The position numbers and the translations under genes were made by a program. A stretch of DNA of 45,930 nt from contig JAAYQG010000036.1 in the NCBI GenBank assembly GCA_012519415.1, forward strand, positions 1 through 45,930, written 5' to 3'. Every line of letters starts with the position of its first letter. Position 1 is the stretch's first letter. The stretch comes from Treponema sp. Lineage in GTDB: Bacteria; Spirochaetota; Spirochaetia; Treponematales; Treponemataceae. Positions 6,865 through 15,395 of the stretch are shown in pieces. The notes below the pieces were generated by a model. It ran no database searches, was not told where the DNA came from, and saw nothing but the letters and a program-made list of their open reading frames with translations.

Positions 6865-6893
6865 TTGACTAATCAGCACCGACACAATATAAT
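6865..6893 (+). promoter_or_regulatory. Promoter of the DUF4143 ATPase
   Basis: TTGACT (6865-6870), 17-bp spacer, TATAAT (6888-6893), 33 bp before the gene. It is the same hexamer pair and distance from the repeat as for the toxin-antitoxin operon. Confidence 0.75.
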
Positions 6894-6926
6894 GGGATAA
6901 AACACAACATGAGCACGGATTAGCCC

Positions 6927-8162
6927 ATGAAAAAGCATATTAAACGACATATTTCACACGCACTCGATAGATACGCCTCGTCTTTTCCTGCTGTTCTTAT
7001 CACGGGAGCGAGACAGACGGGCAAAACAACATTATTGCGCAATTTTAAAAAAGAAGCTGATACTTCCATTTCATACATCACCTTTGACGATCCTGCCGAG
7101 CAACTTTCAGCTGTATCAGACAGCAAAACGTTTTTACAACTTCATCCAACGCCGGTTATTTTTGATGAAATTCAATACGTACCTCAGTTGTTTCCGTATC
7201 TTAAAATGGCAATCGATAAAGACAGGCATAACGGAATGTTTTATGTATCGGGCAGTCAGCAGTTTCATCTCATGGAAAATATCAGTGAAAGCCTTGCCGG
7301 TCGCATCGGCATTCTTCACTTAACGCCGTTTTCCTTACGAGAACGTTTTGAGGATTCCTTCACATCCCCATTTATTCCGTCACGTGATTTTATTTTGCAA
7401 AGAAAACCGTCGTGCAAATCACTTGCACCTTTAGATTTATGGAACATCATTCAGGGCGGTTCATTCCCTGAAGTATGTGTCAGCACTATTCAAAGTCAGG
7501 ATTTTTACGGTTCTTACGTTAAAACGTATATTGAGCGCGATGTCAGAAGCCTTACTCAAATAGGCGATGAATTGCTGTTTTTAAAATTCGTATCGGTAAC
7601 CGCTGCACGAACAGGGCAGCTTGTCAATTATGCCGATATTGCCCGTACAACAGGCATAAGTGAAAGCACCGCAAAAAAATGGCTTTCGATTCTGGTAAGC
7701 TCAGGGCTTGTGTTTTTATTACAGCCATATTCATCAAATGTCGAAAAAAGAGTTGTAAAAACGCCGAAACTCTATTTTATGGATACCGGCTTGGCTGCCT
7801 ATCTTACGAAGTGGCACAACAGCGAAGTTCTCATGAGCGGCGCGATGGCAGGAGCGTATTTTGAAACCTTTGTAATAACGGAAATACTCAAAAGCTTTTA
7901 CAACAACGGCATTGAGCCGCCTGTATATTTTTACAGAGATAAGGATAAAATCGAAATTGATTTACTTATAGAAGATAACGGAGTTTTGTATCCGATAGAA
8001 ATTAAGATGACTTCTTCTCCCGCCAAAAAAGATGCAACAGCTTTTTCAATTTTACAAAGAATCAAATCAAGTAACATTGCACCGGGAATTATCATCTGTA
8101 CCGGTTCTTCCTTAAAAAGCATAGCACCTGATGTGCTTGCTGTTCCTGTGGAATATGTGTAA
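6927..8162 (+). CDS. AAA-type ATPase with C-terminal DUF4143
   Basis: A 411-aa cytoplasmic protein. Walker A is GARQTGKTT (about residues 27-35), Walker B VIFDEIQYVP (about 76-85), and a sensor-like YVSGSQQF follows. A winged-helix-like middle (YADIARTTGISESTAKKWL) leads to the DUF4143 part, whose end (YRDKDKIEIDLLIEDNG, PIEIKMTSSP) has the E/D...D...E-x-K pattern of the restriction-endonuclease-like fold. The biological role of this very common family is unknown; it is often found with mobile or defence genes. It is transcribed from its own promoter behind repeat copy 3 and followed 54 bp later by copy 4. Confidence 0.85.
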   Translation: MKKHIKRHISHALDRYASSFPAVLITGARQTGKTTLLRNFKKEADTSISYITFDDPAEQLSAVSDSKTFLQLHPTPVIFDEIQYVPQLFPYLKMAIDKDRHNGMFYVSGSQQFHLMENISESLAGRIGILHLTPFSLRERFEDSFTSPFIPSRDFILQRKPSCKSLAPLDLWNIIQGGSFPEVCVSTIQSQDFYGSYVKTYIERDVRSLTQIGDELLFLKFVSVTAARTGQLVNYADIARTTGISESTAKKWLSILVSSGLVFLLQPYSSNVEKRVVKTPKLYFMDTGLAAYLTKWHNSEVLMSGAMAGAYFETFVITEILKSFYNNGIEPPVYFYRDKDKIEIDLLIEDNGVLYPIEIKMTSSPAKKDATAFSILQRIKSSNIAPGIIICTGSSLKSIAPDVLAVPVEYV

Positions 8163-8205
8163 TAGTGTGCAATGCAAGTCAAGCAAATCTTGTCCGCATC
8201 CCTCT

Positions 8206-8249
8206 CCTTCTCTCCGTCGATTCCGTAGGAATCGACAAATCCGTGTGAC
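8206..8249 (+). repeat. Palindromic dispersed repeat, copy 4 (compensated stem)
   Basis: Core 8217-8249: TCGATTCC-GTA-GGAATCGA then CAAATCCGTGTGAC. Both arms changed together (T to C in one, A to G in the other), keeping the stem perfectly paired. This indicates selection on the hairpin. No promoter follows; it separates the ATPase from the convergent MATE gene. Confidence 0.85.
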
Positions 8250-8269
8250 TCTTTCTTTCCAACCCATTT

Positions 8270-9631
8270 TCATCCCATTTTTTCTATTTTTAATTTTTCA
8301 AACGTTCTTATACTCAAATACTTTCCAAAGTTCACAATGCAGCGAATAAACTCATCAAGCAAGACAGCAACAAATACACCAAGAATTGCCCAGCGAAAAC
8401 CGTATACAAAAAGTGCAGATAAAGAAACAACAAAAATTGTTCCGAATATTTGGGTAAAAAACATCCATTTTGGATTTCCGTAACCTCGAATTGCACTTCC
8501 AAAAATGATATTGCCAGATTTTGAAAAAAGATTAATTGCCATCATCCACATATACACTACAGAACTGGCAATTATAACAGGGTCGCTTATAAAAAGTCCT
8601 ATAAGCTGTTTTGGAATTAAAATACATAACACGAGCAAAAAAGCGGATGCTAAAGCACACACAGCATACGCCAGTTTTGTAATTCCCCTATACTGAACAC
8701 TGTCGCGCCTACCGGTTGCTTCGCCTGTCAAGGTCATAGTGCCGCTTCCAATTGCACCGATTACTACAACAACAAGCAATTCCACCGCAAATACAACAGA
8801 ATAAATTCCGGCAGCCATTTCGTTAATTGAATTCAAAATGCGAATAATCAGCAAGTTGCCCAAATTCCACATTAAATCTTCAAGTGCGGTATTTATGCCA
8901 AGCTTGCAGCCAATAAAATAATCGCGAAATTTAGAACAAACAATCTGCTTCCATGTAGGCATGGAAATTATTCCTTTTTTTACAAGAACAATAACAAAAA
9001 GAACAAGCGCACCTGCAAACTCTGCAATCGTAGTCGCAAGAGCAGCACCGGCAATTCCCATAGCAGGAAAGCCAAGATGACCAAAAATCATTACCCAGTC
9101 TAAGAAAATATTCAGCCCCGCCCGTATAATTCCCGAATACACAAGCGGTTTTGTGTAATTTGAAGTTTGGAACGTTACCATACAAGCAGCACCGAGCGGA
9201 CAAAATAAAAACACAGGTGCATAAATGCGAATATAGGTCAAACACATTGGCATAATATTTTCAGAAACGCCCATTGCAGAAAAAATTCCCCTTGAACCAA
9301 AAAACCACACAAAAAAAAGCATTATTCCAAAAATATTATGATACTTCCAAAGAGCTCCGGCGTAGTTTCCAATTTTAGATGTTTCCCCTGCCCCAATAGC
9401 CTGACTAATTAAAATAGACGCACCGGTCGAAAGCGAAAATACAAATGACATCGTTGTCCACATAGGAGCCAAAATATTGCTCAAGGCACTCATGTAAATG
9501 TCGCCAAGCTGTGCAAGATACAATCGATCTATTAACATCTGCACCTGACTTATAATATTGCTAATCATTATAGGCATCGCAATTTTAAACAGCGGACGAA
9601 TATAATTTTTTGAAACACTCAAATTTGCCAT
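8270..9631 (-). CDS. MATE-family multidrug/Na+ antiporter
   Basis: A 453-aa protein with twelve hydrophobic helices in the two-bundle MATE arrangement. It starts MANLSVSKNYIRPLFKIAMPIMISNIISQVQ (the P-I-M-I-S-N helix 1) and shows the duplicated PAMGIAGAALATTIAEF region around residue 185-200. MATE proteins export cationic drugs or metabolites, driven by Na+ or H+. Length is normal and the frame intact. It stands alone and is convergent with the accessory island. The ATG at 9631 is preceded by a GGAAAAT element. Confidence 0.85.
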   Translation of the reverse strand: MANLSVSKNYIRPLFKIAMPIMISNIISQVQMLIDRLYLAQLGDIYMSALSNILAPMWTTMSFVFSLSTGASILISQAIGAGETSKIGNYAGALWKYHNIFGIMLFFVWFFGSRGIFSAMGVSENIMPMCLTYIRIYAPVFLFCPLGAACMVTFQTSNYTKPLVYSGIIRAGLNIFLDWVMIFGHLGFPAMGIAGAALATTIAEFAGALVLFVIVLVKKGIISMPTWKQIVCSKFRDYFIGCKLGINTALEDLMWNLGNLLIIRILNSINEMAAGIYSVVFAVELLVVVVIGAIGSGTMTLTGEATGRRDSVQYRGITKLAYAVCALASAFLLVLCILIPKQLIGLFISDPVIIASSVVYMWMMAINLFSKSGNIIFGSAIRGYGNPKWMFFTQIFGTIFVVSLSALFVYGFRWAILGVFVAVLLDEFIRCIVNFGKYLSIRTFEKLKIEKMG

Positions 9632-10048
9632 AATATTTTCCTTTTTATACGGGCGCGTACCTCAGCTTCGCTTCGGCACCAGGCTTTTCGCGGTTATCAT
9701 TCGACGCAACTTATAGTTGCTTACGAACGCCTTCGGCGCCGCTACAATCCTTCGCGCAAGCAAAACCTACAAGCGGTTGCCCACTATGCAAAAAATGATG
9801 AGTCGCTCGGCTAAAACTGCGCCTCGCTACGTACGCATCAGCAAAGTATGTTATATACTAAAATGGAATGTTTTTCTATCCCGTTAGAATAAAATAGAGT
9901 GTTTGTTGTTTGTACTAAAGACGATAAAATGCCCAAACAGACGGATTTTCAAGCTTGCAATCTTGAATCGAAAAGGAAGGAGCAAAATGCACTCTGTAAT
10001 TAACCTTGTCATAGCAGGAATCATAAAAAATAACATCTGTTATAACAA
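9632..10048. other. Non-coding region, partly GC-rich with small hairpins
   Basis: No gene is seen. 9650-9840 is markedly richer in G+C than the surroundings and is packed with short inverted repeats such as GCAACT-TAT-AGTTGC and GCC-TTC-GGC, with CGCTTCG-type words. It resembles the intergenic structured repeats seen in other spirochaete genomes, but I cannot name a family. The rest is AT-rich spacer. Confidence 0.4.
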
Positions 10049-10083
10049 AAATGAGGTAGTCAATTGTTTTGACTACCTCATTT
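10049..10083 (-). terminator. Intrinsic terminator of the flavoprotein gene
   Basis: Perfect 15-bp stem, AAATGAGGTAGTCAA / TTGACTACCTCATTT, with a 5-nt loop. On the minus strand it is followed by a T-rich tract (TTTTTGTTATAA). It lies about 95 bp beyond the stop of the flavoprotein gene. Confidence 0.75.
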
Positions 10084-10099
10084 CCATTTAATGACAGTT

Positions 10100-10143
10100 G
10101 GGTACATTCCCTTTTTGCGACATAAGCATCGGAGGATGTACCC
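10100..10143. other. Stem-loop in the 3' untranslated region of the flavoprotein gene
   Basis: GGGTACAT (10100-10107) pairs perfectly with ATGTACCC (10136-10143) across a 28-nt loop. It lies between the stop codon and the terminator of the minus-strand gene. It could be an mRNA-stabilising structure; function unknown. Confidence 0.35.
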
Positions 10144-10178
10144 TTCCGCACGAATTAAGATTAATAACAGCCTTGCAA

Positions 10179-12743
10179 TTAGTTATCTTTCTTAATCGAG
10201 TTAGCGGCAGTACGTCCAGATACGAAAATTTCAACGATAGCATTGCCGCCAAGACGGTTTCCGCCGTGAATTCCGCCGGTAACTTCACCTGCAGCATAAA
10301 GACCTGGAATTATGTGTCCTGAGTTATCAAGAACATGGCGTTCTGTATCTACAGCAATGCCACCCATTGTGTGGTGTGTAGAAGGAGCCATAACACGCAC
10401 CTTAAGTTTTACACCATCAAGAGTGTAAGAACTTATATCAAAACTACCGTCTGCTTTTTTATTAGCATTTCCGATAAGAGCTGTCCAACCGGTTTTTGTT
10501 ACAGCAAGCTTATCTTCTGTGCCAGTCATAAGAGCCATATCATATTCTTTAATTTCTTTGATAACTGTTTCAGCATCAAGAGAAAGACCAAGCTGTTTGA
10601 ACAAGTCAGCGAACTGATCAACAGTGCGTGTGTACTGTCTCCATTCAACATCAGCTTCCCAAGTTTCTGGAGTCTTTGGCGTTCCATAAGGATATGGTCC
10701 TGGTATTGCTTGGTTTGAGTTAGCAATTTCAAGGAATACACCTTTTGTGCCGTTCTTTTCAATGCCGTTGTTCAATTTAGCAAGAGAAAGAACGTCGCGT
10801 TCAGATGTTTCGTTTACAAAACGTTTACCTGTCGTTGGATTGATATAGATAGCGTAGTTACCGCCACCAAATGCCAATTGACCATTATCAATCCAAGAAA
10901 TTGGCATCAACTGTGTAAATGCCATACCTGTTGTAGCAGCATTAACTTTTTCAGCCATTTCAATACCGGAACCTGTCAAAGAAGAACGGTTTGTTGTCTG
11001 TGTCTTCTTTGTAATGTAACCCTGTTGCCAGTAATCGTTTGTTTCAAGTACTTTTGCAACGTTAGCTGCATAACCTCCGGTAGCGATAATTACACCTTTT
11101 CTAGCTTTTGCAGTAACTTTTGTTCCGTCATACATAACAGCTTTAACACCAGTAACTTTACCATTTTCTACGATAAGTTCTTTAGCATCTGTACGGAGCA
11201 TAATCTTGTTATCTTTTGCTGTAGCACTTGTTTCAAGCAATGTTTTGCGCGGTGGCAAGAAGTAAGCTCCCCACTGTCCACCGACATCCGGTTTTCCGTC
11301 GCCGTTTTCATCAAAACCGATAAACTGGTTTTCACGGTGCCAGAGTGCACCAATAAGAGTTGGCTGCTGATCTTCAACAAACAACGCACCCTGAGCTTCA
11401 AGCCAAGGTTTTAAATCTTGTCCGTCTTCAATGAACTGTTTTACCAATTCATAATCACCATAAATCCAGTCTGTGTATGATGCATTTGGGCGAAGTCCAC
11501 CATAGTATGTCTGGAAAATATGAAGGTTCAATGTAGAGAACAATGTAATGTTAGATTCGTTAATGCCTTTGTTCAGTTTCGGCTGAGCCCAAGCAAGATA
11601 AGCTTTAATTTCTTTTTTGAGTTCTTTAAGACAATCAAGATACTCAGCATGAACACCACGTTTTGAAAGCTCTACTATATCACCGGCAACGAACCAGTCT
11701 TTAGCGTTAGAACCATCAAACGGTTTTTCGTTCCAGTTAAGGATTTCTTTAAGGATTGTAATATTTCCGTTAGCAGAGTTAACTTTGTTATATGTTTTTC
11801 CATCGAATGAATATACACCGGTTGTAGCATCTGGATTGGCAGCATCCCACACAAGGTAAGGCATTACAGACTGAAACTGACCTCCAGAACAAACTGTGTT
11901 ACCACCGATTTCAGCGTTTTTTTCGATTACAAGAACAGTGTCGCCATTCTGAGCTGCTTGAGCAGCAGCACCCATACCGGCACCACCGGCACCAACGATT
12001 ACAACATCATAAGTTTCTTCAATTGGTTTCTGGGCAGTATGCGTAACTTTGTTCTTTTTGAATTCATCAATTTTAGAAGCATTGGCTTTTTTAGCTGCAT
12101 CTGTCAAAGCATTTTTTACAGCCAACGATGTAAATGTAGCACCAGAAACAGCATCGATACCAGAACCGTTAGCCTTTATAGCATCAGCAAACATGATTGG
12201 AAAAACAGGGTCGCCTACATGAGCAGTTTCTTTAGATGATTTTACTTTAATATCAGTAATAGCATCTTTAGAGAAAGTTACTTCCAATGTTACAGGACCA
12301 TTCATACCCATTGCGGTACCTTCGTATGTACCAGCTGTGTATGAAACAGCAACATTTTTACGTGCTTTTTTAACTTTCCCAGCACCAACAGTTCCACCGG
12401 CATTAACAAGAGCAGCTTCTGTAGCAGCTATAATAGCTTTTGACGTAACAGTAGCACCAGAAACAACATCTATTTTTGTAGAGTTTTTCTTTACGATTGT
12501 AGCAGGTATTTCTGCAATTGCCGCATCGCAAAGACCGGCTGTTTCTTCATGCTGAATTACTTCAACAGAAGCTATCTTACCATTAGCAACAGTAACAGAA
12601 ACAACAACGTTTCCATTATGGCCGGTAGCAGTTCCTTCATAAGTACCATTAGTATATTTGGCACCACCACAAGAAACCATTACCCAAAGCATTGCAAAAA
12701 CAGAAATGATTGCAACGACCTTAAATAACTGTGTTTTTACCAT
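10179..12743 (-). CDS. Extracytoplasmic flavin reductase lipoprotein: two FMN-binding domains plus fumarate-reductase-type flavoprotein
   Basis: An 854-aa lipoprotein (lipobox VMVSC, Cys25). Two FMN_bind domains follow, each with the ApbE flavinylation motif: VVSGATVT with Thr100 and AVSGATFT with Thr205. The FAD_binding_2 domain begins near residue 245 (YDVVIVGAGGAGMG) and ends with HHTMGG (His790/791) and NRLGGNA (Arg830). These match substrate-binding His and Arg of soluble fumarate reductases, and the proton-donor-type Arg is in NETSERDVLS. The position equivalent to the other active-site His (Fcc3 H365) reads TQLMPIS, so the acceptor may not be fumarate; urocanate or another enoate is possible. 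There are no CxxCH haem motifs, so electrons must reach it through the FMN domains. The partner ApbE gene is divergent. Confidence 0.85.
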   Translation of the reverse strand: MVKTQLFKVVAIISVFAMLWVMVSCGGAKYTNGTYEGTATGHNGNVVVSVTVANGKIASVEVIQHEETAGLCDAAIAEIPATIVKKNSTKIDVVSGATVTSKAIIAATEAALVNAGGTVGAGKVKKARKNVAVSYTAGTYEGTAMGMNGPVTLEVTFSKDAITDIKVKSSKETAHVGDPVFPIMFADAIKANGSGIDAVSGATFTSLAVKNALTDAAKKANASKIDEFKKNKVTHTAQKPIEETYDVVIVGAGGAGMGAAAQAAQNGDTVLVIEKNAEIGGNTVCSGGQFQSVMPYLVWDAANPDATTGVYSFDGKTYNKVNSANGNITILKEILNWNEKPFDGSNAKDWFVAGDIVELSKRGVHAEYLDCLKELKKEIKAYLAWAQPKLNKGINESNITLFSTLNLHIFQTYYGGLRPNASYTDWIYGDYELVKQFIEDGQDLKPWLEAQGALFVEDQQPTLIGALWHRENQFIGFDENGDGKPDVGGQWGAYFLPPRKTLLETSATAKDNKIMLRTDAKELIVENGKVTGVKAVMYDGTKVTAKARKGVIIATGGYAANVAKVLETNDYWQQGYITKKTQTTNRSSLTGSGIEMAEKVNAATTGMAFTQLMPISWIDNGQLAFGGGNYAIYINPTTGKRFVNETSERDVLSLAKLNNGIEKNGTKGVFLEIANSNQAIPGPYPYGTPKTPETWEADVEWRQYTRTVDQFADLFKQLGLSLDAETVIKEIKEYDMALMTGTEDKLAVTKTGWTALIGNANKKADGSFDISSYTLDGVKLKVRVMAPSTHHTMGGIAVDTERHVLDNSGHIIPGLYAAGEVTGGIHGGNRLGGNAIVEIFVSGRTAANSIKKDN

Positions 12744-12916
12744 AATTAACCCTTTAATAAAAAAATTTATATTGATTATATCATTTAGTTATAAAAATAG
12801 TTAGTGGAATAACTCAATATTTACATAAAAGCATGACTTTTTCGATACTTTAGCACAATATGATATGTTGACATCATATAAATGCTTTTTTTGATTATTT
12901 ATGATATGCTCGTTTC

Positions 12917-13930
12917 ATGAATTTCATGAATAAATACATATTACTATCTGCTATTATTTCCATATCTTTTTTATTTATTTCCTGTGGTAAAAAAAACTCC
13001 TCAACCTCATTAAACGCCATGGATACCTTTATGACCATTCAGGCATATGGAAAAAAATCAGACATAGCACTGGAAAAAACAAAGAAGCTTATTTATCAAA
13101 TTGAACAAAACATATCTACAACAAACCCAACCTCTGATGTATATAGATTAAATCATGGCGAAAACATTTCTGTAAGCAACGACACTTTAATACTAGCAAA
13201 GTACAGCTTGGATTTTGCTAAACAAACTAATGGAGTTTTTAATCCTGCACTGTACCCTATTACCTCAGCATGGGGCTTTACAACTGAAGATTACAAAGTG
13301 CCTTCTAACGAGCAGATAAAAGAATTGCTTACTCTAACGGATTATTCAAAAATTCAAATCGATAATAACTCTATCAAACTAAAGACGGGAATGGCATTAG
13401 ATTTTGGAGCCGTAGGCAAAGGCTATACCGGAGATCAGGCAATCAAGCTTTTGCGGGAAAATGGCATTAATTCAGCCCTTTTAGATTTAGGGGGAAACAT
13501 TCAAGTACTTGGCACAAAAGCTGATGGAACAAAATGGAATGTCGGCATAAAAAGCCCTTGGACAGGAAAAGCAGCTGCATCAATTAAAATTGCTGATAAA
13601 GCAGTTATTACCAGCGGTGGATATGAACGATTCTTTACAGCAGACGATGGACATGAATACATTCACATTTTTGATGGAAAAACCGGAATGCCGGTTAATA
13701 ATGGAATTACAGGAGTAACAATAATAACGGAGTCAGGATTATATGCTGATGCACTTAGCACAGCCATGTTTGCAATGGGATTAACAGATGCAACAACTTA
13801 TTGGAAACAACACCCGGATTTTGAAATGATTATTTTTACCGAAAATCACGATTTATATTATACAGAAGGACTTCATGGAGAATTAAATCTTCTTGCGGAT
13901 TTTAATTCCGTAAATATCATTCATAAATAG
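12917..13930 (+). CDS. apbE: ApbE flavin transferase lipoprotein
   Basis: A 337-aa lipoprotein (lipobox FISC, Cys23) with the ApbE fold: NAMDTFMTIQAYG at the start, ALDFGAVGKGYTGDQ (about 157-171), LLDLGGNIQVLG, and the Mg/FAD-binding end IFDGKTGMPV ... GLYADALSTAMFAMG. It transfers FMN from FAD to the Thr of D/V-x-SGAT-x-T motifs on exported proteins, and the divergently encoded flavoprotein has two such motifs. The shared 173-bp intergenic region suggests co-regulation. Its end overlaps the convergent Gx transporter gene by 14 bp. The ATG at 12917 lacks a clear Shine-Dalgarno sequence; a second ATG three codons on is possible. Confidence 0.9.
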   Translation: MNFMNKYILLSAIISISFLFISCGKKNSSTSLNAMDTFMTIQAYGKKSDIALEKTKKLIYQIEQNISTTNPTSDVYRLNHGENISVSNDTLILAKYSLDFAKQTNGVFNPALYPITSAWGFTTEDYKVPSNEQIKELLTLTDYSKIQIDNNSIKLKTGMALDFGAVGKGYTGDQAIKLLRENGINSALLDLGGNIQVLGTKADGTKWNVGIKSPWTGKAAASIKIADKAVITSGGYERFFTADDGHEYIHIFDGKTGMPVNNGITGVTIITESGLYADALSTAMFAMGLTDATTYWKQHPDFEMIIFTENHDLYYTEGLHGELNLLADFNSVNIIHK

Positions 13931-14912
13931 TCTGAGCACTTAATGCGGTTCGTGTTCTTTTAATAAGATTGCCTTCTGAACTGTTCAAGATTTTACAAAG
14001 ACCGCCAAAATAAGATAAAGATAAAGATAAAATTCCGTTTCCAGCTGGACGCACACCTGCAAGACTTTGGCTTAAAGCAGACAAAGCAGAAAGTTTTAAA
14101 GCCTTTTTGATACCTATTAATAAAGCACCATTTGTAATATTCCAGCCTAAGAAAGAAAAAAGAATTTTTCCCTGCGGCATAATTAAAGTTGAAACAATAA
14201 CAAAAAGCCATATAGATATATGCGGTAAAATTCTAATTTTTCTTTTGGATAAAATTTGTGCTGCAAAAGATAATACTAATGCAAAAAGCAACACATAAAT
14301 ATTTTTTATAATAATTATAAATACAGAGGCAATTAAAATTGCTAAAATCATGCAGATTGTTTTTATCTTCTGTTTTTTTTCATTTTCAGCGATTGTTTCC
14401 ATGCCATTCTGATTTATTAATTCCGGAACTTGTTCTGGTATATGAAGAATTTGGCTTAGCCATGCAGTAATAATTCCGCTGAACAAACTAAATAAAATCA
14501 TTGGGCCAAGCAATGCATTAGTTCCTTCTCCAAGATAAAGACTGCTTAGTAAAATCTGAATCACTGCACTGCAAGCGGAACCAAGTATTGAAATTCCATA
14601 AACACTGATTAATCTGCCCCGGAATAATTTAACAATTCCATACATAAATAAACCGCTAACCACAGATTGAACAAAAGAAATCAAGAAGAACGGAGAAAAC
14701 AAAGTTCCCGACATTAAACAGCTGGCAACAGCTTTAATAATTGTAAGAAGAATAAAATTCAGCGGGTCAAGCGAAAAAGACAAAAGGATTGCTACATTTC
14801 CAAGTCCAAGTCGAAAAAAAGGCAAAAATCGTGGCAGGAGAAGTTCAGCATAGGAAAATAACAGAGTAAGTGCAGACAAATAAGCAACACGTTTTTTATT
14901 CTGAGACAGCAT
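13917..14912 (-). CDS. Gx transporter family (heptaprenyl-diphosphate-synthase component I-like) membrane protein
   Basis: An integral membrane protein (331 aa from ATG 14912) with about eight helices. The first half, RVAYLSALTLLFSYAELLLP then FRLGLGNVAILLSF, is the Gx-transporter/Hpre_diP_synt_I signature. The second half has the LSLSLSYFGG region typical of ECF-type membrane components. I chose ATG 14912 because GGAG lies just upstream; the upstream ATG at 14933 is deep inside the preceding gene. It overlaps the NusG_II gene by 17 nt, so the two are coupled. This pair commonly accompanies ApbE and FMN_bind proteins; a role in membrane redox or quinone/flavin supply is inferred. Confidence 0.75.
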   Translation of the reverse strand: MLSQNKKRVAYLSALTLLFSYAELLLPRFLPFFRLGLGNVAILLSFSLDPLNFILLTIIKAVASCLMSGTLFSPFFLISFVQSVVSGLFMYGIVKLFRGRLISVYGISILGSACSAVIQILLSSLYLGEGTNALLGPMILFSLFSGIITAWLSQILHIPEQVPELINQNGMETIAENEKKQKIKTICMILAILIASVFIIIIKNIYVLLFALVLSFAAQILSKRKIRILPHISIWLFVIVSTLIMPQGKILFSFLGWNITNGALLIGIKKALKLSALSALSQSLAGVRPAGNGILSLSLSYFGGLCKILNSSEGNLIKRTRTALSAQTIYE

Positions 14913-15249
14913 CAAAATCTCCATAATTTGCAATGGTAATAATAACTTTATTTGGAAGACAAATTAAAGGACTAGTCCACCCTTGCTCAACGCAAGTTTT
15001 ATTAGGACATGGAGAATCAATAATATGAACCTTTCCATCCTCAATCTGAAAAGTGGTAATTCCAACGGCTCCCTCTACTTTATAAATGCCATTTTTCATT
15101 TGGAATTCATATTCTTTACCATCTGCCAAAACCCTTACAGTGCTCCCTTTTTTTGTAAAAGAATTTTTTGTAAGAAAAATTCCAGCAACAAGGATTGCTG
15201 CAAATATAAAAACATCTAGAACTTTAAAGCCTGGATTAAACTTCTTCAA
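14896..15249 (-). CDS. NusG domain II-containing membrane-anchored protein
   Basis: A 117-aa protein with one N-terminal membrane helix (about residues 9-28, VLDVFIFAAILVAGIFLT) and an extracytoplasmic NusG_II (DUF1312) beta domain: VRVLADGKEYEFQMKNG, then SPCPNKTCVEQGW and ICLPNKVIITI. The conserved cysteines CPNKTC and ICLP suggest a disulfide or metal/redox role. Despite the name it has nothing to do with transcription. Translationally coupled to the Gx transporter gene; the pair sits tail-to-tail with apbE, suggesting one extracytoplasmic electron-transfer module. Confidence 0.8.
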   Translation of the reverse strand: MKKFNPGFKVLDVFIFAAILVAGIFLTKNSFTKKGSTVRVLADGKEYEFQMKNGIYKVEGAVGITTFQIEDGKVHIIDSPCPNKTCVEQGWTSPLICLPNKVIITIANYGDFDAVSE

Positions 15250-15395
15250 TTAACTAAACTCCGCATATTGATGACAATGACACTCTTGCAAAAAATCAGA
15301 CGTGCATAGTTTATGTTATATAACAAAATAAAATATATTTCCATTCATATTATTTGCTAGAAAAAATCATAACAAGTAATGTTCCGGAAATTCTT

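Noticed and set aside
5690-8249. CRISPR array made of the repeat copies
   Set aside because: Copies are hundreds to thousands of bases apart with genes between; there are no regular spacers and no cas genes.
10335-11414. Open frames opposite the flavoprotein gene
   Set aside because: Cys- and Phe-rich shadows of a well-supported gene; no ribosome site and no motif.
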